From Pseudomonas saponiphila (GTDB lineage: Bacteria > Pseudomonadota > Gammaproteobacteria > Pseudomonadales > Pseudomonadaceae), in the NCBI RefSeq assembly GCF_900105185.1, contig NZ_FNTJ01000001.1:620001-684000 (forward strand): DNA of 64,000 bases. The letters run 5' to 3'. The position numbers and the translations under genes were made by a program. Below are positions 9,301 through 18,055 of the stretch, piece after piece. Numbering within the stretch: position 1 is the stretch's first letter; the number at the start of each line of letters is the position of its first letter. The notes under the pieces were generated by a model. That model saw only the letters and a list, made by a program, of their open reading frames with translations, searched no databases and had not been told where the DNA came from.

Positions 9301-11667
9301 ATGCGCTATTTGCTGCTGTTGCTGTTGAGCTTGCCGATGCTGGTGGGTGCCGCCGAGTTCGACGAGTTCACTCAGCGCCTTCCCCTGGGCCGAGTGATGC
9401 AGGTCCTTGAAGACGCCGGTGGTGAAGCGACCATTGCCGATGTCAGCTCGGGACCATTGGCCGAGCACTTCAAGCCTCACGATAAAGACACCCTCAATGC
9501 CGGTTATTCACGTTCGGCGTTCTGGCTGAAGATCGACCTCGATTACCGCCCGGGCAATCCTGCGGCGCAGCGCAACTGGTTGCTGGAGCTGGCCTATCCG
9601 CCCCTGGATCACCTGGATCTGTACCTCCCCGACGAAAGCGGCGGCTATCGCCTGGCGGAGCGAACCGGCGATGCCTTGCCCTTCGACAGCCGGCAGATTC
9701 GCCAGAACAACTACCTGTTCAACCTGAATTTCGCTCCCCATGAGCACAAGACGATCTATCTGCGGCTGGCCAGCGAAGGCTCGATCCAGGCGCCGGTGAG
9801 CCTGTGGTCGAACACCGCCTACCTTGAAGCCCAGCCCTTGCGTCTCTACGTGCTGGGGCTGATCTACGGGGTGTTGCTGGGCATGCTGGTGTACAACCTG
9901 TTCATCTACCTCAGTGTGCGCGACACCAGCTACCTCTATTACATCGTCTATATCGCCTCGTTCGGTTTTTACCAGTTGTCGGTCAACGGTGCGGCAGTGG
10001 AGTACTTCTGGCCCAACAGCCCCTGGTGGGCCAATGCCGCGACGCCGTTCTTCATCGGTTCGGCGGGGCTGTTTGGCAGTCAGTTCGCCCGCAGTTTCTT
10101 GCAGACTTCAGGTCACAGTCCCTGGGTTGACCGCATATTGATGGCGCTGATGGGCTTTGGTGCGCTGGTCATGGCCCTGTCGCTGATGACCAGTTATGCC
10201 CTGGCCTTGCGCCTGGCCACTACCCTGGCGCTGCTGTTCACCGTGGTGATCTATGTCGCGGGAATCGTCGCCTGGTGGCGCGGGTTGCGGGTGGCGCGCT
10301 ATTTCATCATCGCCTGGTCGGCTTTCCTGTTCGGTGGGGTGGTCAACACCTTGATGGTGCTGGGTTACCTGCCCAACGTGTTCCTGACCATGTACGCCAG
10401 CCAGATCGGCTCGGCGATCGAGGTGGCGTTGCTGTCCCTGGCGCTGGCCGACCGGATCAATGCAATGCGTGAACAGCAGGCGCAGACTCTGCTGGAGGCA
10501 GGGCAGAAGCTTGAGGTGCTGAACCAGCAACTGGCCCATAGCAACCGGCTCAAGGATGAGTTCCTGGCCACCCTGACCCATGAACTGCGCACGCCGATGA
10601 ACGGTGTCATCGGTTCGCTGGAGTTGATGCAGACCCTGGAACTGGACCCGGAGCTTGCGCAGTACCAGCAGACCGCCGCCGGTTCGGCGCGGGACATGAT
10701 GCGCATGGTCAACGGCATCCTCACGCTGACCGAACTGCAGGCCGGCAAGCTCAGCGCCCAGCGCCAGCCCTTCAGCTTGCGTTCGCTGCTGAGCGCGCTG
10801 CAAACCCAGTACGCCGCCAGCGCGGCGGCCAAATCCCTGTTGTTTCAAGTCGATCTGAGTGCGGGATTGCCTGATCGCTTGCAGGGGGATCGCTGCAAGC
10901 TCAGCCATTGCCTGGAGTGCCTGCTGGATAACGCCGTCAAGTTCACCCACTCCGGCGGCGTGGTCTTGCGGGTGGTGACCCGGGCCGTCTCGGTCGAAAG
11001 GGTCAGCTTGAGTTTCGAGGTGATCGACAGCGGCATAGGTTTCGTCAATCTGGACGAGGCGATGCTGTATCAGCGCTTCTTCCAGCTCGATGGTTCCATG
11101 ACCCGCGAATATGGCGGATTGGGCATCGGCCTGGCGATCTGCCGTCAGTTGGTGGAACTGCTGGGTGGGCAGCTGACTCACGAATCCACGCCCGGGCAGG
11201 GCAGCTGCTTCCGTTTGCAGGTGGAGTTTGAGGTCCAGGAACCGATTGCCCGGCTGCCGGCAGCCAATCATCGACGCACGCCCCAGGACTGCACCGTGCT
11301 GCTGATCGACGACAATGACGTCGACCAACTGGTGCTGCGGGGCATGTTGCTCAAGCTCGGTTACCGGGTCCGCACGGTCGGCAGCCCAACCGATGCCCTG
11401 CAACTGCTGGGGCGCGAGCCGGTCAGCGCGGTGCTGATCGACGGCCAGATCAGCACTGCGCAGTCAGGGGCGTTTCGCCTGCAGGCTCAGGCGATGCCCG
11501 GTTATGCCCAGTTGCCTATCCTGTTGGCCTGTGTTCCCGGCACCGAGGGCTGTGCGGCCGTAGTGGGCGCCGATTGTCTTGGCAAACCGGTGAAGTTCGA
11601 AGCCTTGCAACTGCTGCTGTCCAAGCGCGTGCTCTCTGTGGAACAAGGCGAAAGCGCCGACATTTAG
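9301..11667 (+). CDS. ladS: Hybrid sensor histidine kinase LadS (7TMR-DISM type)
   Basis: A 788-residue membrane kinase. Signal peptide at 1-18, periplasmic 7TMR-DISMED2 domain at roughly 25-165, then seven membrane helices at about 180-390. A HisKA domain carries the phospho-His in HELRTPMNGVIG (H427), followed by an HATPase domain (N-box LDNAVKFTH) and a C-terminal receiver (LIDDND, acceptor D714, and K in LGKPVK). Architecture, length and position next to thiD match P. aeruginosa LadS (PA3974), which feeds the GacS/GacA-Rsm switch towards biofilm and away from acute virulence. The receiver has Cys where the conserved Thr/Ser usually ends the fourth strand (LLACVPG). Confidence 0.93.
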   Translation: MRYLLLLLLSLPMLVGAAEFDEFTQRLPLGRVMQVLEDAGGEATIADVSSGPLAEHFKPHDKDTLNAGYSRSAFWLKIDLDYRPGNPAAQRNWLLELAYPPLDHLDLYLPDESGGYRLAERTGDALPFDSRQIRQNNYLFNLNFAPHEHKTIYLRLASEGSIQAPVSLWSNTAYLEAQPLRLYVLGLIYGVLLGMLVYNLFIYLSVRDTSYLYYIVYIASFGFYQLSVNGAAVEYFWPNSPWWANAATPFFIGSAGLFGSQFARSFLQTSGHSPWVDRILMALMGFGALVMALSLMTSYALALRLATTLALLFTVVIYVAGIVAWWRGLRVARYFIIAWSAFLFGGVVNTLMVLGYLPNVFLTMYASQIGSAIEVALLSLALADRINAMREQQAQTLLEAGQKLEVLNQQLAHSNRLKDEFLATLTHELRTPMNGVIGSLELMQTLELDPELAQYQQTAAGSARDMMRMVNGILTLTELQAGKLSAQRQPFSLRSLLSALQTQYAASAAAKSLLFQVDLSAGLPDRLQGDRCKLSHCLECLLDNAVKFTHSGGVVLRVVTRAVSVERVSLSFEVIDSGIGFVNLDEAMLYQRFFQLDGSMTREYGGLGIGLAICRQLVELLGGQLTHESTPGQGSCFRLQVEFEVQEPIARLPAANHRRTPQDCTVLLIDDNDVDQLVLRGMLLKLGYRVRTVGSPTDALQLLGREPVSAVLIDGQISTAQSGAFRLQAQAMPGYAQLPILLACVPGTEGCAAVVGADCLGKPVKFEALQLLLSKRVLSVEQGESADI

Positions 11668-11742
11668 GCGGCTATGCCACTTTGTTCAGGGTAGTGCCGG
11701 TGCTTAACTTGAGGCCTTGGCACACCCTGAAGGAGCCCGGCA

Positions 11743-13395
11743 ATGAACCTCCACCAGTTCGCTGAAACCCACGAAGTCACCAACCAGCCGCCCCCTCTGG
11801 ACGGCGCCAATCTCTATCGGATCGATCTGCCGTTGCAGCAATGGATGCAGCGTTTCGATGCCGGTTGGGCCGAGTCCCGGGTCGATGCCTATGGCGCACT
11901 GGCGGGCGGTCCGTTGATGGAGGCGGGATTCCTGGCCAATCAGAACAAGCCGGTGTTTGCCAGTCACGATCGCTTCGGTCATCGCATCGATCTGGTGGAG
12001 TTCCACCCGGCTTACCATCAACTGATGCAGGCGGCCATCGAGGGCGGGCTGACCTCGCTGCCCTGGACCCACCCGCAAGCAGGAGCCCATGTGGCGCGTG
12101 CCGCCATGACCTACCTGCACAGTCAGGCCGAAGCCGGCAGCGGTTGCCCGCTGACCATGACGTTCGCCTGTGTGCCGGCCCTGAAGCTGCAGCCGGATAT
12201 TGCCCGGCAATGGCTGCCGAAGATCCTCGCCACCGAGTACGACCCGCGCAACGTCGGCATGCAGCACAAGGCCGGGCTCACCATCGGCATGGCCATGACC
12301 GAGAAGCAGGGCGGGACCGATGTCCGGGCCAACACCACCCGGGCCTACCCGGTGGGGGCTCCCGGGCCGGGGCAGGCCTATGAGCTGGTGGGGCACAAGT
12401 GGTTCTGCTCGGCGCCGATGTGCGATGCCTTCCTGACCCTGGCCCAGACCGACAAGGGCCTGACCTGTTTCCTCCTGCCCCGTCATCGCCCGGATGACAG
12501 CCGCAATCAGTTCTATATCCAGCGCCTGAAGAACAAGCTCGGCAACCTGTCCAACGCCTCCAGCGAAGTGGAGTTTCGCGGCGCTCTGGCCTGGATGATC
12601 GGCGAGGAGGGGCGCGGGGTGCCCACCATCATCGAGATGGTGGCCATGACCCGCTTCGATTGCATGGTCGGTTCCAGCTCGCTGATGCGCCAGGCCCTGA
12701 CCCAGGCCAGCCATCATTGCGCCCATCGCCGCGTGGGCGGACGCCTGCTCAGCGAACAGCCGCTGATGCAGAACGTACTGGCCGACCTGGCCCTGGAAAG
12801 CGAAGCGGCCCTGGCCCTGAGCCTGCGCATGGGGCGGGCCCTAGACCATCAGGATGACGCCCAGGAGGCCAAGTTCTCCCGCTTGGTGACGGCCGTGGGC
12901 AAGTACTGGATCTGCAAACGGGCCCCAGCCATGATCAACGAGGCCGCCGAGTGCATGGGCGGTGCCGGTTATGTCGAGGACAGCATCCTGCCGCGGCTGT
13001 ACCGTGAAGCGCCGGTGAACTCGACCTGGGAAGGTTCCGGCAACGTGCAGTGCCTGGATGTGCTGCGGGCGCTCTCGAAAGAGCCCGGCGTGCTGGATGC
13101 GCTGTTTGCCGAGCTGGGAGAGGGACATGGCGACCGGCGTCTGGCGGCGCATATCGTCGCACTCAAGGACAGCTTCAGGGACACCGCCGACATTCAATAC
13201 CGCGCCCGGCAACTGACCGAGGACATTGCTCTGGGCCTGCAGGCCAAGCTGTTGCTGGAGGCGGGGAATGACCTGGTCAGCGAGGCCTTCATCGCCAGCC
13301 GCCTGGGCGGTCAGGGCGGGCGGGTCTATGGCACGCTGCCCCGCGGGCTGGATGTGGCCGCCATCCTCGCCCGCTCCACCCCCCAAGGCTTCTGA
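11743..13395 (+). CDS. AidB-like acyl-CoA dehydrogenase family flavoprotein
   Basis: A 550-residue acyl-CoA dehydrogenase superfamily protein of the AidB branch. It starts MNLHQFAETHEVTNQPPPL, the typical AidB opening, and holds the FAD-binding AMTEKQGGTDVRANTT near residue 185. The C-terminal GGAGYVEDSILPRLYR and NSTWEGSGNV are typical of AidB and isovaleryl-CoA-type enzymes. E. coli AidB is an alkylation-stress flavoprotein that binds DNA; whether this protein oxidises an acyl-CoA is unknown. It follows ladS by 75 bases, and PA3972 holds the same place in P. aeruginosa. Confidence 0.9.
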   Translation: MNLHQFAETHEVTNQPPPLDGANLYRIDLPLQQWMQRFDAGWAESRVDAYGALAGGPLMEAGFLANQNKPVFASHDRFGHRIDLVEFHPAYHQLMQAAIEGGLTSLPWTHPQAGAHVARAAMTYLHSQAEAGSGCPLTMTFACVPALKLQPDIARQWLPKILATEYDPRNVGMQHKAGLTIGMAMTEKQGGTDVRANTTRAYPVGAPGPGQAYELVGHKWFCSAPMCDAFLTLAQTDKGLTCFLLPRHRPDDSRNQFYIQRLKNKLGNLSNASSEVEFRGALAWMIGEEGRGVPTIIEMVAMTRFDCMVGSSSLMRQALTQASHHCAHRRVGGRLLSEQPLMQNVLADLALESEAALALSLRMGRALDHQDDAQEAKFSRLVTAVGKYWICKRAPAMINEAAECMGGAGYVEDSILPRLYREAPVNSTWEGSGNVQCLDVLRALSKEPGVLDALFAELGEGHGDRRLAAHIVALKDSFRDTADIQYRARQLTEDIALGLQAKLLLEAGNDLVSEAFIASRLGGQGGRVYGTLPRGLDVAAILARSTPQGF

Positions 13396-13399
13396 ACCG

Positions 13400-13430
13400 C
13401 TGCAGGACCGGCTTGCCGGCTCCTGCAACT
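13400..13430. repeat. Degenerate REP palindrome
   Basis: TGCAGGACCGGCTTGCCGGC, continuing TCCTGCA, forms a near-perfect palindrome directly after the aidB-like stop codon. It may act as an mRNA 3'-end stabiliser. Confidence 0.65.
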
Positions 13431-13491
13431 CCGCTGTTCCCGTGGGACGGTGTTGCAGGCAAGATAAACGCCTGCAAGATCAGAACACAGG

Positions 13492-14964
13492 ATGCTTACC
13501 GTGACCGAAGCTTTTATTGTCGTTCAAACCGCCGAGCAAGCCGTGGATCGGCTTGCTGCTTTGCATGAGCGGGCCACCACGGCCCTGAGCCAGGCGCTCA
13601 AGCGTTACCTCAAGGATCGGGTCGAACCGGATGCCGAGCAGCGTGCGCTGTTTCGCTACCCCGAACTGCGCTTGACCTACCACTGCCACGGTGAAGTCCC
13701 ACAGACCACCCGGGCCTATGCCAAGGTGCAACTGCCGGGCACCTACAGCGTCACCGTCACTCATCCCGCGGCCTTCCGTAACTACCTGCTCGAACAACTG
13801 GTGCCTTTGATGCACGACTTTACCGTCACGGTTGAAGTGGGTGTCAGCGAGCAGAACATTCCCTATCCCTACGTGGTGGAGCAGGGCGACGAACTGGCCG
13901 GTTCCGGCGTGACCGCGGCGGCCCTGGCCCGGGTATTCCCCAGCACCGACCTGTCGGCTGCCACCGACGGTATCGCCGACGGCCTCTACGACTGGGAAAA
14001 CACCCACCCACTGCCCCTGGCACTGTTCGATGCCGCGCGGGTGGATTTCTCCCTGCGGCGCCTAGTGCACTACACCGGTAGCGACTGGCGGCATGTGCAG
14101 CCGTGGATCCTGCTGACCAACTACCATCGCTATGTCGACCAGTTCATCGTCCATGGCCTGGAGCAACTGCGCAGCGACCCGCGTTTCGTGCGCATGGTCC
14201 TGCCGGGCAACGTAATCATCGACAAGGGCATGGACCACGGCGAGGCCTCGGCGATCGCTGCCGGTGTGGTCTGGCACCGTTACCAGATGCCGGCTTATCA
14301 CCTGCAAGCCAGCGATGGCCACGGCGTGACCCTGGTGAATATCGGCGTCGGCCCGTCCAATGCCAAGAACATCACCGACCACCTGGCGGTACTGCGTCCT
14401 CACTGCTGGCTGATGATCGGCCACTGCGGCGGTCTGCGGCAGTCGCAGACGATCGGCGACTACGTACTGGCTCACGCCTATATGCGGCGTGACGGGATTC
14501 TGGACCGCGTGGTGCCGCCGAACATCCCGATCCCGGCCTTGGCCGAAGTCCAGCTGGCGCTGCAGCAGGCTGCGGCCAATGTCACCGGGGAAAAGGGCGA
14601 GCAGTTGAAGAAGCGCCTGCGGACCGGCACCGTGCTGACCTACGACGATCGGAACTGGGAGCTGCGCTGGGCCGAGGAACGTCCATTCATCAATCTGTCC
14701 CGGGCAGTGGCGGTGGATATGGAAAGTGGCACCATCGCTGCCCAGGGTTATCGCCTGCGGGTGCCTTACGGCACCTTGCTGTGTGTTTCGGACAAGCCCC
14801 TGCATAGCGAGATCAAGTTGCCCGGTGCGGCCAACGCCTTCTATGAGCGGGCGGTCAGCCAGCACTTGAAGATTGGTATCGAAGCCGTGGACCTGATGCG
14901 CAGCGAGCTCAACTCCCTGCACTCGCGCAAACTGCGCAGCTTCGACGAGCCGCCTTTCCGCTAG
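13492..14964 (+). CDS. amn: AMP nucleosidase Amn
   Basis: A 490-residue cytoplasmic enzyme that hydrolyses AMP to adenine and ribose-5-phosphate. The Amn-specific N-terminal domain spans residues ~1-190. The nucleoside phosphorylase-like domain contains GVGPSNAKNITDHLAVLRP and the base-recognition/catalytic stretch AVDMESGTIAAQGY near residue 405. The start is at ATG 13492 (MLTVTEAF); a GTG three codons later is the alternative. Context and length match PA3970. Confidence 0.96.
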   Translation: MLTVTEAFIVVQTAEQAVDRLAALHERATTALSQALKRYLKDRVEPDAEQRALFRYPELRLTYHCHGEVPQTTRAYAKVQLPGTYSVTVTHPAAFRNYLLEQLVPLMHDFTVTVEVGVSEQNIPYPYVVEQGDELAGSGVTAAALARVFPSTDLSAATDGIADGLYDWENTHPLPLALFDAARVDFSLRRLVHYTGSDWRHVQPWILLTNYHRYVDQFIVHGLEQLRSDPRFVRMVLPGNVIIDKGMDHGEASAIAAGVVWHRYQMPAYHLQASDGHGVTLVNIGVGPSNAKNITDHLAVLRPHCWLMIGHCGGLRQSQTIGDYVLAHAYMRRDGILDRVVPPNIPIPALAEVQLALQQAAANVTGEKGEQLKKRLRTGTVLTYDDRNWELRWAEERPFINLSRAVAVDMESGTIAAQGYRLRVPYGTLLCVSDKPLHSEIKLPGAANAFYERAVSQHLKIGIEAVDLMRSELNSLHSRKLRSFDEPPFR

Positions 14965-15038
14965 GTGTTTAATCCGTGGTCATTTGGCGATCAGGCCACT
15001 AGCATTGTCGGTCCTGATCGCTGAATGTCCCCGCTGCC

Positions 15039-15677
15039 ATGTCCCGTGCACCTCGTCCCGCTTCCCGTCGCCCAGGCGCCAAGCCGTTTTCTCCTTCTTC
15101 CAGCAAGCGCGTGCCCAAGGCGCCGCCGGCCGAGCCGAAACTGATCCTGTTCAACAAGCCTTTCGATGTCCTGACCCAGTTCAGTGATGGCGAAGGCCGG
15201 GCGACGCTCAAGGACTTCATTGCGGTTCCCGGCGTCTATCCGGCCGGGCGCCTGGATCGCGACAGCGAAGGGCTGCTGCTGTTGACCAATGACGGGCAAT
15301 TGCAGGCGCGGATTGCTGATCCCAAGCACAAGCTGGCCAAGACTTACTGGGTGCAGGTCGAAGGCGAGCCCAGTGCCGAGCAGTTGCAACGGCTGCGTGA
15401 CGGTGTCGAACTCAACGATGGCATGACCCTGCCAGCCCAAGCCCGGCAATTGGAGGAGCCTCAACTGTGGCCGCGCAACCCGCCGGTGCGCTTTCGCAAG
15501 AGCGTGCCCACCAGTTGGCTGGAACTGGTGATTCGTGAAGGGCGTAACCGTCAGGTACGCCGCATGACGGCGGCGGTGGGCCTGCCGACCTTGCGGCTGG
15601 TAAGGGTCAGGATTGGCGACTGGACCCTGGATGGCCTGGATCAGGGACAGTGGAAGGAAGTCGCGGCGCGCTTATAA
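15039..15677 (+). CDS. rluE: 23S rRNA pseudouridine synthase RluE-type
   Basis: A 212-residue RsuA/RluB/E/F-family pseudouridine synthase. A basic disordered N-terminus precedes [15 protein letters not shown]. The catalytic Asp is in [17 protein letters not shown] and the RluE-like C-terminal motif is [16 protein letters not shown]. There is no S4 domain, which fits RluE (U2457 in E. coli) rather than RluB/RluF. Its end overlaps the end of the convergent DUF2788 gene by 6 bases (TTATAA, both strands reading TAA). Confidence 0.9.
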   Translation: MSRAPRPASRRPGAKPFSPSSSKRVPKAPPAEPKLILFNKPFDVLTQFSDGEGRATLKDFIAVPGVYPAGRLDRDSEGLLLLTNDGQLQARIADPKHKLAKTYWVQVEGEPSAEQLQRLRDGVELNDGMTLPAQARQLEEPQLWPRNPPVRFRKSVPTSWLELVIREGRNRQVRRMTAAVGLPTLRLVRVRIGDWTLDGLDQGQWKEVAARL

Positions 15678-15881
15678 GGCTCCGGATTCGATCAGGCCGA
15701 TCACCACGCTCTTGATGATGAAGGCGGCCACGCCCAGGCCCAGTACGAAGAACAGGATAAAGGAGCCGAAGCGCCCGGCCTTGGACTTCTTGGCCAGGTC
15801 CCAGACGATGAAACCCATGAATATGATCAGGATGCTGACCAGACCGGTCATCATCCACTCTTCGAATACGGCTGGGTCCAT
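15672..15881 (-). CDS. DUF2788 small membrane protein
   Basis: A 69-residue protein with two predicted membrane helices (roughly 10-30 and 40-64) joined by a basic loop [10 protein letters not shown]. It matches the DUF2788 family, which has no assigned function. Convergent with rluE. A Shine-Dalgarno-like GGAGAT precedes the start. Confidence 0.85.
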   Translation of the reverse strand: MDPAVFEEWMMTGLVSILIIFMGFIVWDLAKKSKAGRFGSFILFFVLGLGVAAFIIKSVVIGLIESGAL

Positions 15882-15989
15882 CGATCATCTCCAGTGCAGG
15901 CAGGGTAAAAATGCCGGGCGAGTATACGCCAAGGCTCGCCGGCCTCGCATTGATCTGCATGCGTTATGTCGCCACAGCGTCCGGCCGGA

Positions 15990-16062
15990 CTGGCTGCAGG
16001 AGCTGGCTTGCCAGCGATGCGCCCGCATACCTGCACTCGCCAGCCGGCTCCGACAGCTGGCC
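15990..16062. repeat. REP pair in inverted arrangement
   Basis: CAGGAGCTGGCTTGCCAGCG and the opposing CTCGCCAGCCGGCTCCGACAG lie in the 183-base gap between the DUF2788 start and the end of the Lrp-family gene. Nothing else is seen in this gap. Confidence 0.75.
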
Positions 16063-16064
16063 AG

Positions 16065-16544
16065 TCAATTGCGCAGGTGGGTCAGGGGCAGCTCGGTGCT
16101 GTTGAGTACCTGGTTGAGCACGAAGCTGGAACGTACGCTGGTGACGCCGTCGATACGAGTCAGGTGACCGAGCAGGAGTTTCTGGTAGTGGTCCATGTCC
16201 GGCACCACGACCTTGAGCTGGTAGTCGGCATCGACCCCGGTCACCAGGCTGCATTCCAGTACCTGGGGCAGGCTGCGGATCGCCGCTTCGAAATTCTCGA
16301 AGCGTTCGGGGGTGTGCCGGTCCATGCCGATCAGTACGTAGGCGGTGAGGCTCAGGCCGAGCATCTTGCGATCCAGCAAGGCGACCTGGCGGGAAATGTA
16401 GCCGTCGTCCTCCAACTGCTTGACCCGGCGCGAACACGGCGAGGGCGACAGGCCGATGCGCTCGGCCAGTTCCTGGTTGGAGATGCGGGCGTCGCGCTGC
16501 AATTCCGCCAAAATACTCAGGTCATAGCGGTCGAGTTTGCTCAT
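16065..16544 (-). CDS. Lrp/AsnC-family transcriptional regulator
   Basis: A 159-residue regulator with an N-terminal winged HTH (LDRYDLSILAELQRDARIS, then GLSPSPCSRRVKQLEDDGYI) and a C-terminal RAM/AsnC effector domain (TGVDADYQLKVVVPDMDHY). The ATG at 16544 is preferred over the TTG one codon upstream. It is divergent from a 413-base leader region that ends in an intrinsic terminator. The effector is probably an amino acid, but the target is not visible. Likely ortholog of PA3965. Confidence 0.9.
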   Translation of the reverse strand: MSKLDRYDLSILAELQRDARISNQELAERIGLSPSPCSRRVKQLEDDGYISRQVALLDRKMLGLSLTAYVLIGMDRHTPERFENFEAAIRSLPQVLECSLVTGVDADYQLKVVVPDMDHYQKLLLGHLTRIDGVTSVRSSFVLNQVLNSTELPLTHLRN

Positions 16545-16589
16545 CAATCAGGCCTTTCTCATAAGTATTGCGTTGAATTATCTATCTAG

Positions 16590-16828
16590 GGTTAAAAATT
16601 GCGCAAGAGGTGTTTTTGCAAGCAATCTTCGCAATCCGCTGTCGTCGGCCCAGGCCTATTCTTATCACCAGAATCACTGCCCGGACCTAGAGTCCACTGC
16701 GGCCCGCCGAATCAGGCCTGCCGCGGCCGCCAATCCCACAGGGTTGAGCCGGCCCCCGGGCTACACCCTGTCCAGAAGACGGAGTGAGGTGAGCCGGCGT
16801 CAAAAGCGTCGAGCACGGACAAAATCTC
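16590..16828 (+). ncRNA. Candidate small RNA or leader in the Lrp/DUF6515 gap
   Basis: A 413-base non-coding stretch (16545-16957) ends in a strong intrinsic terminator at 16829-16857 that lies before the next gene, so something is transcribed rightwards and stopped there. Inside is a clear stem: ACAGGGT (16738-16744) pairs exactly with ACCCTGT (16765-16771), with a nested AGCC/GGCT. I do not recognise a known RNA family (not 6S, tmRNA, RNase P or the Rsm RNAs as I know them). The 5' end is a guess. The region could instead be a leader with attenuation for the DUF6515 gene. Confidence 0.4.
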
Positions 16829-16857
16829 AAAGGGCGGCCGACGGGCCGCCCTTTTTT
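16829..16857 (+). terminator. Intrinsic terminator upstream of the DUF6515 gene
   Basis: GGGCGGCC, a GACG loop and GGCCGCCC are followed by TTTTTT. The preceding AAA can pair with the first Ts. This is the clearest intrinsic terminator in the window, and it has no gene immediately upstream on its strand. Confidence 0.85.
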
Positions 16858-16957
16858 ATTGCCTGCGAAATAAGTCTCGTGACTGATAATCTCTAGCAGA
16901 ACCGCCCTGGGCTTTATCAGTCTTATCTACAGGCCCCAATCCGCAGTGAGGAATAGC

Positions 16958-18055
16958 ATGAAGTCGCGCATCTGGCGTTTGGCAGGTGTTGGTGTGTTGT
17001 GCGTGAGCGTCAGCGCGCAAGTGCTCGCCGATGAGCGAGACGAAAGACGACCGCCACAGCAGGGAGGCCCTTCCGGTGAGCAGCATGAGCGTGCCGCGCA
17101 AGGTCGTGGGGAAGGCCATCAGGGCCGTCCGGAGAACCCGCCGGAACGCGCGCAACCTGCGCAACCTGCCCCGCAGCAGCGTCCGCAGAATGAAATCATT
17201 CGTGGCGAGAACAGCCGTCAGTTCGAACACAATGGACAGAGCCCCGGCGGGCAATGGCAGAACCGTCCCCAGCATGATCCCAATCAGCAAAGTCGGCCTG
17301 CGCCGCCACCACCACCGCAGCCAGCGCCCAGCCTGCCTATCCAGGGGCGGCCCGATACCGTGCGCCAGACCCAGGAGCCCCAGCGTGGCTACTACCAGGA
17401 CATTCCCCGGCGCAACGACTACAACCCGCACTGGCAGGCCGGTGGACCGGGTTCGCGCCCGGACTATGTTCGTCCCAATGATCATCGCTGGCCGGGACGT
17501 CCCGATGGGCATGGCAACGGTTGGGGGCCAGGGCCGCAGTATCGCCCGGGCTACGTGATCGACCGTTTCCCCGAGCGCAATTACCGGGTGCCGTACCGCG
17601 GCCAGGACTACTTCTTCTCGGGTGGCTACTGGTATCGCCCGCAGGGTTCCCGCTATGTGGTGGTGCATCCACCCTATGGCATTCGAGTGGGGTACCTGCC
17701 TGATTACGCGCGGGAAATCTGGATCGGCGGCGCGCTGTTGTTTCTCGCCGCCGGGGCCTACTACAGCTACGAAGCGGACACCCAGCAGTATGTCGTGGTC
17801 GAACCGCCCGTGGGCATGCCACCGCCGGATCAGCCGCAGGCTGGCAATGGCTATGACGTTCTGGCTTACCCGGTCAACGGCCAGTCGCCGCAGCAGATCG
17901 ATCAGGATCGCTACGACTGCTATCGCTGGGCAGTGCAGCAGAGCGGTTTCGATCCGGCCGGCGCGACCTATCAGCCCGCTCCGGAAGTGATGCAGGCCTA
18001 TCGTCAGGCCCAGGGCAACTGCCTGAGCTCGCGGGGGTATCAGGTCACTTACTGA
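16958..18055 (+). CDS. DUF6515-like exported protein with P/Q/R-rich disordered region
   Basis: A 365-residue exported protein. A signal peptide ends near VLADERDE. Residues ~25-170 are disordered and rich in Pro, Gln, Arg and Gly. Then comes a conserved Tyr/Arg-rich core (RNYRVPYRGQDYFFSGGYWY near 205), one membrane-like helix (WIGGALLFLAAGAYY near 255), and a C-terminal part with DRYDCYRWAVQQSGFDP. This layout fits the DUF6515 family of unknown function. The ATG at 16958 is used; the GTG four codons upstream is less likely. It ends 7 bases inside the convergent exporter gene. Confidence 0.75.
   Translation: MKSRIWRLAGVGVLCVSVSAQVLADERDERRPPQQGGPSGEQHERAAQGRGEGHQGRPENPPERAQPAQPAPQQRPQNEIIRGENSRQFEHNGQSPGGQWQNRPQHDPNQQSRPAPPPPPQPAPSLPIQGRPDTVRQTQEPQRGYYQDIPRRNDYNPHWQAGGPGSRPDYVRPNDHRWPGRPDGHGNGWGPGPQYRPGYVIDRFPERNYRVPYRGQDYFFSGGYWYRPQGSRYVVVHPPYGIRVGYLPDYAREIWIGGALLFLAAGAYYSYEADTQQYVVVEPPVGMPPPDQPQAGNGYDVLAYPVNGQSPQQIDQDRYDCYRWAVQQSGFDPAGATYQPAPEVMQAYRQAQGNCLSSRGYQVTY

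Noticed and set aside
16537..16896. 119-codon frame in the Lrp/DUF6515 gap
   Set aside because: Runs straight through a strong intrinsic terminator and has no ribosome-binding site or conserved look.
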